Source: Dehalococcoidia bacterium (lineage in GTDB: Bacteria; Chloroflexota; Dehalococcoidia; Dehalococcoidales; DAOWKM01). Taken from it: a stretch of 5,351 bases of DNA. The notes under the pieces were generated by a model, which did no database searches, was not told the origin of the DNA, and was given only the letters and a program-made list of their open reading frames with translations. The translations under genes and the position numbers were made by a program. Shown here in pieces: positions 1 to 4,975 of the stretch; positions within the stretch are counted from its first letter, which is position 1, and the number at the start of each line of letters is the position of its first letter. The stretch is taken from the NCBI GenBank assembly GCA_030643695.1, contig DAOWKM010000112.1, forward strand, positions 1 to 5,351. Reading direction: 5' to 3'.

Positions 1-549
1 ATTGTGGCTGAAGGTATGGAGTCAGGCGGGCATATCGGGGAAACAACGACCATGGTTTTAGTGCCTCAGGTAGTGGATAATGTCCGAATACCGGTAGTGG
101 CTGCCGGTGGTATTGGTGATGGGCGAGGTCTAGCCGCTGCCCTAGCCCTTGGGGCTCAGGGTATCCAGATGGGAACACGCTTCATCTGCAGTGAGGAGTG
201 TATTGCTCACCCAAAATATAAAGAGAGGATTCTGAAGGCACATGATAGGGCTACTGTGGTTACCGGACAAACTATGGAGCACCCCCTGCGCAGCCTGCAA
301 AACAGGCTGACACGGCAATTCCTAGCACTGGAGAAGGCTGGAACATCTAAAGAGGAACTGGACTTATTTGGTCGGGGCAGAATGTATCTGGGGCTGATTA
401 AGGGTGATGTTAATGAAGGTTCACTACTCTCAGGACAAATCGCTGGATTGATAAAGGAGATTAAACCGGTTAGAGTTATTATAGAAGAAACGATAGCTGA
501 GGCTGAAGCAATAATTAAGTCCACTGAAAAGAGGATTTACTATGGCTGA
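1..549 (+). CDS. fabK: Enoyl-[ACP] reductase, FMN-dependent FabK type (5' partial)
   Basis: This is the C-terminal part, about 182 residues, of a protein that is usually 310-325 residues. The frame is open from base 1, so the gene starts outside the window and the GTG at base 4 is not the true start. FabK is a cytoplasmic flavoprotein that reduces trans-2-enoyl-ACP, the last step of each elongation cycle. Seen directly: the ESGGHIGE motif, whose His (bases 31-33) is the catalytic His of FabK and of related 2-nitropropane dioxygenase-like enzymes; the phosphate/FMN-binding stretch AAGGIGDGRG (visible residues 34-43); GTRF (58-61); and a late GDVNEGSLLSGQIAGLIK segment typical of FabK. The gene overlaps fabD by 8 bp, which supports a fatty-acid role over the main alternative, nitronate monooxygenase of the same fold. 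No frameshift is seen. Confidence 0.9.
   Translation: MVAEGMESGGHIGETTTMVLVPQVVDNVRIPVVAAGGIGDGRGLAAALALGAQGIQMGTRFICSEECIAHPKYKERILKAHDRATVVTGQTMEHPLRSLQNRLTRQFLALEKAGTSKEELDLFGRGRMYLGLIKGDVNEGSLLSGQIAGLIKEIKPVRVIIEETIAEAEAIIKSTEKRIYYG
531..534 (+). promoter_or_regulatory. Ribosome binding site of fabD, inside fabK
   Basis: GAGG lies 7 bases before the ATG at 542, within the last codons of fabK. It favours the ATG at 542 over the in-frame ATG at 554, which would place the site about 19 bases away. The 8-bp gene overlap suggests translational coupling of FabK and FabD. Confidence 0.55.
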
Positions 550-1501
550 GCTGATGACAGTAGCCTATGTCTTCCCTGGGCAGGGTTCTCAGAGAGTAGG
601 CATGGGGCAAGACCTTTATGATAGTTTTGATTCAGCTAAAGCAATCTTTGAGCAGGCTGATGATACATTGGGATTTGCTCTATCCCGATTATGTTTTGAC
701 GGTCCAGAGGATGAGCTTCGCCAGACTATCAATGCCCAGCCAGCACTGGTAACCGTCAGCTTCGCTTGCTTGAAAGCTATTCAGGATATGAGTGGTAGCA
801 ATGGATTACCACCTCCCGCTTTTGTTGCCGGTCATAGTCTAGGTGAGTATACCGCACTAGCCGCTGCCGGGGTGCTCGATTTTGCCACCACCGTTTATCT
901 AGCTCGAGAGAGAGGACGGTTGATGGATGAGGCGGGACGGAAGAAACCGGGGGGCATGATGGCAATAATCGGGCTTGATGAGGCTCCGCTGGCTGAGGTC
1001 TGTGCCAAGACTAACACCCAGATTGCTAATATTAATTGCCCCGGTCAGCTAGTAATCAGCGGGGCAAAGGAGGACCTAACTAAGGCTACAGATTTAATTA
1101 AGTCCAGAGGAGCTTATCGCATTATCCCCTTACCAGTAAGCGGTGCCTTTCATATGCCACTGATGCAATCGGCGGCTGAGGGTATGGCTGAAGTTCTTGC
1201 CTCGCTCTCCTTTCACCAACCGCTTATTCCCATTATAGCTAATACCACGGCTCAGCCAATAACCACTGCCGAACAGGTGAAGGCAGAATTGCTCAGGCAA
1301 TTGTGTAATGGTATTCAGTGGCAACGCTCTATTGAGTATATGGTGAGTAACGGTGTGTCTACCTTTATTGAGATAGGCCCGGGGAGAGTGCTTAGTGGTC
1401 TCATTGGACGAATAAACCAAAATGTTAACACGCTGAATATAGGCGATGCCCGGGCTATCAAGGATTATTTATCAACCGATAACCACCATAGAGCCTGCTA
1501 G
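542..1501 (+). CDS. fabD: Malonyl-CoA:ACP transacylase FabD
   Basis: FabD transfers the malonyl group from CoA to the phosphopantetheine arm of ACP and so supplies extender units for fatty-acid elongation in the cytoplasm. At 319 residues it is the normal family length (about 310). The N-terminal FPGQGSQ motif (residues 11-17) holds the oxyanion-hole Gln14. GHSLGEY (97-103) holds the nucleophile Ser99. Arg124, in the RERG stretch, is the expected malonyl-carboxylate-binding residue. GAFHMPLM (201-208) holds the catalytic His204, and the GPG near residue 279 is the usual C-terminal motif. All key residues of an active acyltransferase are present. The start at ATG 542 is chosen because of a GAGG site; a start at Met5 (554) would still give a full protein. 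It lies between fabK and a small membrane-protein gene whose ribosome site overlaps the fabD stop codon. Confidence 0.97.
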   Translation: MAELMTVAYVFPGQGSQRVGMGQDLYDSFDSAKAIFEQADDTLGFALSRLCFDGPEDELRQTINAQPALVTVSFACLKAIQDMSGSNGLPPPAFVAGHSLGEYTALAAAGVLDFATTVYLARERGRLMDEAGRKKPGGMMAIIGLDEAPLAEVCAKTNTQIANINCPGQLVISGAKEDLTKATDLIKSRGAYRIIPLPVSGAFHMPLMQSAAEGMAEVLASLSFHQPLIPIIANTTAQPITTAEQVKAELLRQLCNGIQWQRSIEYMVSNGVSTFIEIGPGRVLSGLIGRINQNVNTLNIGDARAIKDYLSTDNHHRAC

Positions 1502-1506
1502 GAGGT
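1500..1506 (+). promoter_or_regulatory. Strong ribosome binding site of the small membrane-protein gene
   Basis: AGGAGGT overlaps the fabD TAG stop codon and sits 6 bases before the ATG at 1513. It is close to the ideal anti-Shine-Dalgarno match. It supports the 70-residue reading frame as a translated gene rather than a chance opening. Confidence 0.8.
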
Positions 1507-1512
1507 AGAAAT

Positions 1513-1725
1513 ATGCAAAATTTAGCCTATATCTTAATCGGCCTCGGCATACTGGCTTTAATCGGCTGGGGATTCCAAAGCTTTTTTCTAGCCAGCGATA
1601 TTCCGCTACTTATTCGGATAGCCACTGGAGTTATTACGGCTGGGGTGCTAATTCTTATCGGAGTAGCCATCAAAGACAGGCTGGTTAAGGCTAAAACCGA
1701 GGATTTCAAGGAGGTAAAAAAGTGA
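1513..1725 (+). CDS. Small two-helix membrane protein, unknown function
   Basis: I do not recognise a named family. The 70-residue product has two hydrophobic stretches, about residues 4-25 (starting LAYILIGLGILALIGWG) and 31-53 (ending GVLILIGVAI). They are separated by a short loop containing Asp29-Pro31 and followed by a charged tail (residues 54-70) rich in Lys, Asp and Glu. By the positive-inside rule this suggests a helical hairpin with both ends in the cytoplasm. It is very likely translated: it has an AGGAGGT site 11 bp after the fabD stop, and its own stop codon overlaps the GTG start of the YbjQ-family gene as GTGA. The coupling suggests that it works with that neighbour, perhaps as its membrane partner, but this is inference. 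No signal-peptide cleavage site or catalytic motif is visible. Confidence 0.8.
   Translation: MQNLAYILIGLGILALIGWGFQSFFLASDIPLLIRIATGVITAGVLILIGVAIKDRLVKAKTEDFKEVKK
1708..1715 (+). promoter_or_regulatory. Ribosome binding site fixing the GTG start of the YbjQ-family gene
   Basis: AAGGAGGT, a full Shine-Dalgarno match, lies 6 bases before the GTG at 1722 and inside the coding end of the membrane-protein gene. It makes GTG 1722 the start and allows the two genes to be coupled. Confidence 0.8.
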
Positions 1726-2036
1726 TTGTTACCACCTCAGGACAGATAGAAGGCAAGGCAATTGTTAAAATGGTAGGTCTGGTTAAGGGTAGCACTATTC
1801 GGGCAAGGCATTTGGGCAAGGATATTATGGCTGGGTTGAGGGGAATGGTGGGTGGCGAGATAACCGAATACACCAAGATGATGGCTGAGGCCAGAGAGGA
1901 AGCTATCCAGAGGATGATAGCGGACGCTGAAAAGCAAGGGGCTAACGCCATAGTCAGTATGAGGTTCTCCACCTCAATGATAATGCAGAATGCGGCTGAG
2001 GTGCTAGCCTACGGAACTGGTGTAGTGCTGGGATAG
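1722..2036 (+). CDS. YbjQ/UPF0145 family protein (putative heavy-metal-binding domain)
   Basis: A 104-residue protein, the normal length of the YbjQ family (Pfam PF01906). That family forms small oligomers, is described as possibly heavy-metal-binding, and has no proven biochemical role. Family-like features seen: the opening MIVTTSGQIEGK (1-12), with the typical Thr-Thr and 'IEG' elements; the VGG-x-x-x-x-Y segment (43-50) followed by an amphipathic helix with EAREEAIQRM; the GANAIVSMRF strand (73-82); and the final GTGVVL strand (98-103). No Cys or His cluster that would clearly bind metal is present; the single His is at position 30. The GTG start is supported by a perfect AAGGAGGT and by a 4-base overlap with the upstream membrane-protein gene. 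fabG follows after 27 bp, so co-transcription with the fatty-acid genes is likely. Confidence 0.9.
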   Translation: MIVTTSGQIEGKAIVKMVGLVKGSTIRARHLGKDIMAGLRGMVGGEITEYTKMMAEAREEAIQRMIADAEKQGANAIVSMRFSTSMIMQNAAEVLAYGTGVVLG

Positions 2037-2063
2037 CTTAATAAACAATTTGTGGGATAAGTA

Positions 2064-2810
2064 ATGAACCTTGCTAATAGAGTGGCTATAATTACTGGCA
2101 GCGGTCGTGGCATAGGCAAAGCTATTGCCCTGAGATTAGCTGAGACTGGAGCCACGGTTGTGGTCAATGATATAGACGAGTCGGCACAGGGTGTGGCTGA
2201 GGAAATCAAAGCCATGAACCGGCAGAGCCTGGCTATCCTGGCTGATGTGAGTTTATCATCAGATGTAGCCAGACTGGTAGAGACAACCAGGGCTACCTAT
2301 GGGAAGATTGATATTCTGGTGAATAATGCCGGAATTACTCGCGACCAGCTCGTGGTGAGAATGTCAGACGAGGACTGGGACAGGGTATTAACGGTTAACC
2401 TGAAGAGCACCTTCCTTTGCACCCGAGCCGTATTGAGGCATATGATTAAACAGCGCTGGGGCAGGATTATCAGCATTGCTAGTATTGTTGGCATAGTAGG
2501 TAACCCCGGACAGGCTAACTATGCTTCGGCTAAAGCGGGCATTATTGGCTTCACCCGAACTGTAGCCAAGGAGGTAGCTTCCCGGGGCATTACGGTTAAT
2601 GCTATTGCCCCCGGCTTTATTGACACCGAAATGACCCAGCAACTAGGAGAAGACCGGAGGCAAGAGCTGATGAGGCATATCCCGCTCGGTTATCTTGGCT
2701 CTCCCCGTGATGTAGCTGAAGCGGTTGCTTTCCTAGCTTCCGAAGAGGCACGGTATATTACCGGGCAGGTCCTGAATGTAGACGGAGGCATGGCAGAAGC
2801 CTGGCTATGA
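2064..2810 (+). CDS. fabG: 3-oxoacyl-[ACP] reductase FabG (SDR family)
   Basis: FabG reduces 3-oxoacyl-ACP to 3-hydroxyacyl-ACP, the first reduction of each elongation cycle. The product has 248 residues, the normal length. Classical short-chain dehydrogenase features are all present: nucleotide-binding TGSGRGIG (11-18), NNAG (87-90), Asn112 in VNLKS, Ser140, Tyr153 and Lys157 (the YASAK element), then NAIAPGFIDTEM (179-190) and the C-terminal YITGQVLNVDGGM. The Asn-Ser-Tyr-Lys catalytic tetrad is complete. Arg15 fits NADPH use, while Asp36 at the end of the second strand (VVVNDID) is more typical of NADH users, so cofactor choice is open. The ribosome site is weak (GTGGGA before ATG 2064). 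The stop overlaps the next gene's ATG as ATGA. Because SDRs are diverse, the assignment to FabG rests on sequence motifs plus the fabK-fabD-acpP context. Confidence 0.93.
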   Translation: MNLANRVAIITGSGRGIGKAIALRLAETGATVVVNDIDESAQGVAEEIKAMNRQSLAILADVSLSSDVARLVETTRATYGKIDILVNNAGITRDQLVVRMSDEDWDRVLTVNLKSTFLCTRAVLRHMIKQRWGRIISIASIVGIVGNPGQANYASAKAGIIGFTRTVAKEVASRGITVNAIAPGFIDTEMTQQLGEDRRQELMRHIPLGYLGSPRDVAEAVAFLASEEARYITGQVLNVDGGMAEAWL

Positions 2811-3151
2811 ACATAATTGATTCCTATCAGTTCGGACTAATAGTAATTAACGGCGAGAAGCATAGCTCAGATGTAATCATTTTCCCCAACAGGGTTAGAG
2901 ATAACTGGAGGAAAAAGATAAGTCATCAGCTACACCTTGAAGATATAACTGAGGTTATACCCGAAAAGCCTGAGGTGCTGATAGTTGGCACTGGAGCCTT
3001 CGGTTTGATGAAGGTACCACCTGAGACAAGGCAAGCTGTTGAGGCTCAGGGCATTAAGCTTATTGCCGAGACTACTGATAATGCCTGCCATACATATAAC
3101 CAGCTTTGTCATTCTCAGAAGGTGGTAGCCGCCCTCCATATTACCTGCTGA
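2807..3151 (+). CDS. Mth938-like (DUF498, PF04430) protein
   Basis: A 114-residue single-domain protein of the Mth938/AAMDC/NDUFAF3-like family, whose bacterial role is unknown. Seen: an opening with Tyr7-x-Phe9-Gly10 and IVINGEKH; Trp34 and His40 (WRKKISH), both usual in the family; EVLIVGTGAFGLM (56-68), the conserved nucleotide-loop-like glycine segment; a late T-x-x-A-x-x-x-YN region (Thr90 to Asn98); and the end KVVAALHITC, which closes the protein exactly as in many homologues. The start ATG overlaps the fabG stop (ATGA). There is no good ribosome site at proper spacing (a GGAGG lies about 18 bases upstream), so translation probably depends on ribosomes finishing fabG. In other organisms homologues assist respiratory complex assembly (NDUFAF3) or are uncharacterised. 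A link to fatty-acid synthesis here rests on position only. Confidence 0.9.
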   Translation: MNIIDSYQFGLIVINGEKHSSDVIIFPNRVRDNWRKKISHQLHLEDITEVIPEKPEVLIVGTGAFGLMKVPPETRQAVEAQGIKLIAETTDNACHTYNQLCHSQKVVAALHITC

Positions 3152-3207
3152 ATCTGAAAGGGAAGCTAGCTGTTGACTGGCAAATCTATAAATGTTAGCC
3201 TAGGTCT

Positions 3208-3213
3208 GGAGGT
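3208..3213 (+). promoter_or_regulatory. Ribosome binding site of nusB
   Basis: GGAGGT ends 5 bases before ATG 3219 and fixes the nusB start. It lies in the 67-base gap after the Mth938-like gene, the longest gap between genes in the window. Confidence 0.75.
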
Positions 3214-3218
3214 AATCT

Positions 3219-3629
3219 ATGACAGGGGGACGGCGAAAAGCAAGGGGACTGGCTCTCCAGGCACTATATGAGGTTGATTCTACCGGACATGATATTGAAA
3301 GCGCAGTGGCTCACCTTCTGGCTGCCGGGGAATTGTCTGCGGAGAATGATGCCTTTGTCCGCGGGTTGGTCAGCGGCGTTATCCAGAATAAGGACAAGAT
3401 TGATGAGAATATTCGGAGCTTTGCCCCAGCCTGGCCCATAGAACAGATACCGGCGGTTGATAGGAACATTCTAAGGCTTGCAATATTTGAACTTTTATTT
3501 GATAATAAGGCACCGGTTAAGGTAGCGATAAATGAAGCGGTGGAGCTGGCGAAGGCCTTCGGCAGTGATAATTCGTCAAAATTTGTTAATGGAGTTTTAG
3601 GTTCAGTTAGTGCTCTCGCCGATAAATAG
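3219..3629 (+). CDS. nusB: Transcription antitermination factor NusB
   Basis: NusB pairs with NusE (ribosomal protein S10) and binds boxA RNA to build the antitermination complex, chiefly on rRNA operons. The 136-residue length is normal for this all-helical cytoplasmic protein. Diagnostic pieces: the basic N-terminal helix RRKARGLALQALYEVD (5-20), with Arg residues expected to contact boxA; DENIRSFAPAWPIEQI (62-77); VDRNILRLAIFELL (80-93); VAINEAVELAK (102-112); and KFVNGVLG (121-128). It carries a good GGAGGT site. It is followed after 25 bp by acpP, so it sits within the fatty-acid gene string rather than beside ribosomal or riboflavin genes, where nusB is often found. No missing or altered core motif is visible. 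Confidence 0.96.
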   Translation: MTGGRRKARGLALQALYEVDSTGHDIESAVAHLLAAGELSAENDAFVRGLVSGVIQNKDKIDENIRSFAPAWPIEQIPAVDRNILRLAIFELLFDNKAPVKVAINEAVELAKAFGSDNSSKFVNGVLGSVSALADK

Positions 3630-3637
3630 AAGAACTC

Positions 3638-3647
3638 AGGAAGGGGG
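3638..3647 (+). promoter_or_regulatory. Ribosome binding site fixing the GTG start of acpP
   Basis: The purine run AGGAAGGGGG precedes the GTG at 3655 with 7 bases between. It supports GTG as the start, giving the usual ACP opening MAT-x-x-E-R-L-K. Confidence 0.65.
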
Positions 3648-3654
3648 ATAGGCA

Positions 3655-3915
3655 GTGGCTACCATTTACGAGCGATTAAAAAAGATAGTTGTGGAGCAGC
3701 TTGGTGTTGAGGATGAGGAGGTAATGTCCTCAGCTAGCTTTGCTGATGATTTAGGGGCTGATTCTCTAGATTTAGTAGAGCTGATAATGTCTTTAGAGGA
3801 GGAGTTTGGTAATTCATCTCAGAAGGTTGAGATACCAGATGAGGATGCCGAGAAGATGGTAACCGTCCAGGACGCCATTGATTATCTTAAAGACCGGGGC
3901 ATTAAGGATAATTAA
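3655..3915 (+). CDS. acpP: Acyl carrier protein AcpP
   Basis: ACP carries growing acyl chains as thioesters on a 4'-phosphopantetheine arm. The small acidic product (86 residues) has the GADSLDLVEL motif, with the attachment residue Ser37 at the start of helix II. The opening IYERLKKIVVEQLGV is typical helix I, and IPDEDAEKM plus TVQDAIDYLKDRGI form helices III and IV. It is slightly longer than the 77-80 residues of most bacterial ACPs. The extra length is mostly a five-residue enlargement between the end of helix II (LEEEFG) and VEIPDEDAEK, containing NSSQK. The GTG start is supported by a purine-rich ribosome site. It is the partner of the FabD, FabG and FabK products encoded just upstream; an ACP synthase to load it is not in the window. 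Confidence 0.97.
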   Translation: MATIYERLKKIVVEQLGVEDEEVMSSASFADDLGADSLDLVELIMSLEEEFGNSSQKVEIPDEDAEKMVTVQDAIDYLKDRGIKDN

Positions 3916-3929
3916 ACTAGGAAAACAGT

Positions 3930-4631
3930 GTGATTAAAGCAGTATTTTTTGATTGGTTTAACACTCTAGCCCGCTTTGACCCCCCTCGAGAGGAACTACA
4001 CAGCCAGGTTTTTCATGAATTTGGCATTGAGGTATCCCCCAAGGAGCTATTACCCGGCCTTTTGGTCGCTGATAAGAACTGGTTTGAAGAAAATGCCAGA
4101 GCTAAGGTTGAAAAAAGAAGCCCTGAGGAGCAGGCTGAACTTGGCATTCGCTATGAGAAAGATGTATTAACTGAAGCTGGGGTCAGCGCTCCTAAAGAGA
4201 CGCTCATCAAAGTTCTAAAGAGGTTGAATCAAGCATATAAGGGGATAACCTTTGTTCTGTTTGATGATGTGCTATCAACCTTGAAAACATTGAAGGAGCA
4301 AAGGTTCATTCTGGGCTTATTAACCAATTTAAATAAAGATATAACCTCTATTTGTCACCACCTGGGCGTGGAACCCTATCTTGACTTTGTTGTTACCTCT
4401 CAGGAGGCAGGGGCTGACAAGCCTGAGCCTGCCATTTTTCTGGCAGCATTAGACCGAGCTAAGGTAGACGCCTCAGAAGCAGTTCATGTCGGTGACCAGT
4501 ATAAACTAGATGCAGTCGGCGCCAGAAGAGTGGGTATTACCCCCATACTTATTGACCGCTATGACTTATACCCTGAGGTTATTGACTGCCCCCGAATTCA
4601 TAGCTTGAGCGAAGTAACTGAATACCTCTAG
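3930..4631 (+). CDS. HAD-superfamily hydrolase-like protein with atypical motif I
   Basis: A 233-residue protein with a HAD fold and a helical cap between about residues 15 and 110. Motif I is FFDWFNTL (6-13): the nucleophile Asp8 is present, but the usual second Asp (D-x-D) is Phe10. Motif II Thr132 is in LLTN. Motif III Lys164 is in GADKPEP. Motif IV is VGDQYKLD, with Asp189 and Asp194. The last three are as in ordinary phosphatases of the family. Loss of the general acid/base Asp is known in haloacid dehalogenases, which have Tyr there, and in some non-phosphatase members, so substrate and reaction cannot be assigned. The GTG start at 3930 follows AGGAAAA at 3919-3925; the overlapping GTG at 3928 is closed at once by TGA. 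It starts 14 bp after acpP, probably in the same transcript, and ends 18 bp from a convergent gene. Confidence 0.88.
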   Translation: MIKAVFFDWFNTLARFDPPREELHSQVFHEFGIEVSPKELLPGLLVADKNWFEENARAKVEKRSPEEQAELGIRYEKDVLTEAGVSAPKETLIKVLKRLNQAYKGITFVLFDDVLSTLKTLKEQRFILGLLTNLNKDITSICHHLGVEPYLDFVVTSQEAGADKPEPAIFLAALDRAKVDASEAVHVGDQYKLDAVGARRVGITPILIDRYDLYPEVIDCPRIHSLSEVTEYL

Positions 4632-4649
4632 TGGGTTAATTGCTCAGGA

Positions 4650-4943
4650 CTATTTCTCCCCCAGCAATTCAGCAATCTCTACCTTCCCCTTCTTGATATA
4701 TTCCGCCTGCCCGGGGTCAAGAATCTCTAGTAACGCCAGAAATTCACCGACATGCTCCTTCTCATCATCCCGAGCGTGAGCTAACACCTTCTTAGCTTGC
4801 TCATCATCGGTAGCATCAATATGAGCCTGGTAGAGAGCAACAGCGTCCAGTTCGGCAGCTATATCTTGCCTAATAGCCCGAGCCAGTTCCTCGGCAGTCA
4901 TCTTTCGTGATACCATAGTTCCAAAAGGATTACTGAAGTCCAT
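4650..4943 (-). CDS. Small ferritin-like protein, encapsulated-ferritin (EncFtn) type
   Basis: A 97-residue protein with two long helices, about residues 16-43 and 47-74. Likely metal ligands are Glu31 (in AAELDA), Glu61 and His64 (in DDEKEH). The Glu to Glu-x-x-His spacing of 30 residues equals that of Rhodospirillum rubrum EncFtn (Glu32, Glu62, His65), as I remember it, and Tyr38 fits its Tyr39. The stretch HVGEFLALLEILDP resembles the ferritin domain fused to the Pyrococcus furiosus encapsulin. Such proteins pair two half-bundles to make a ferroxidase centre and oxidise Fe(II) for storage, usually inside an encapsulin shell. No encapsulin gene is in the window, and the C-terminus (ending AELLGEK) has no cargo-loading peptide that I recognise. 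A strong AGGGGGTG site precedes ATG 4943. It lies 32 bp after the desulfoferrodoxin gene, probably in one transcript. A broader rubrerythrin/ferritin-like label would also be fair. Confidence 0.82.
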   Translation of the reverse strand: MDFSNPFGTMVSRKMTAEELARAIRQDIAAELDAVALYQAHIDATDDEQAKKVLAHARDDEKEHVGEFLALLEILDPGQAEYIKKGKVEIAELLGEK

Positions 4944-4947
4944 TTTT

Positions 4948-4955
4948 CACCCCCT
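4948..4955 (-). promoter_or_regulatory. Ribosome binding site of the ferritin-like gene
   Basis: On the - strand AGGGGGTG is followed by AAAA and then the ATG at 4943-4941. It selects this start over in-frame Met10 and Met15 and so keeps the MDFSNPFG leader. Confidence 0.7.
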
Positions 4956-4975
4956 GTGAATGTAATATAACTCTT

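Noticed and set aside
207..524. 105-codon - strand open frame within fabK
   Set aside because: Shadow of a well-matched FabK coding region; no domain or ribosome site recognised.
3164..3171. Palindrome AGCTAGCT in the gap before nusB
   Set aside because: An eight-base palindrome is expected by chance at this scale, and it has no partner site.
3173..3201. Possible promoter before nusB: TTGACT, 17-base spacer, TAGCCT with a preceding TG
   Set aside because: The -35 is good but the -10 matches only half the consensus, and the expected transcription start would fall on the nusB ribosome site at 3208, leaving no usable leader.
3930..4631. Calling the HAD protein a haloacid dehalogenase because Dehalococcoidia respire organohalides
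   Set aside because: Motif I resembles dehalogenases only in lacking the second Asp; motif IV is phosphatase-like. Organohalide respiration uses unrelated corrinoid enzymes, none of which is seen here.
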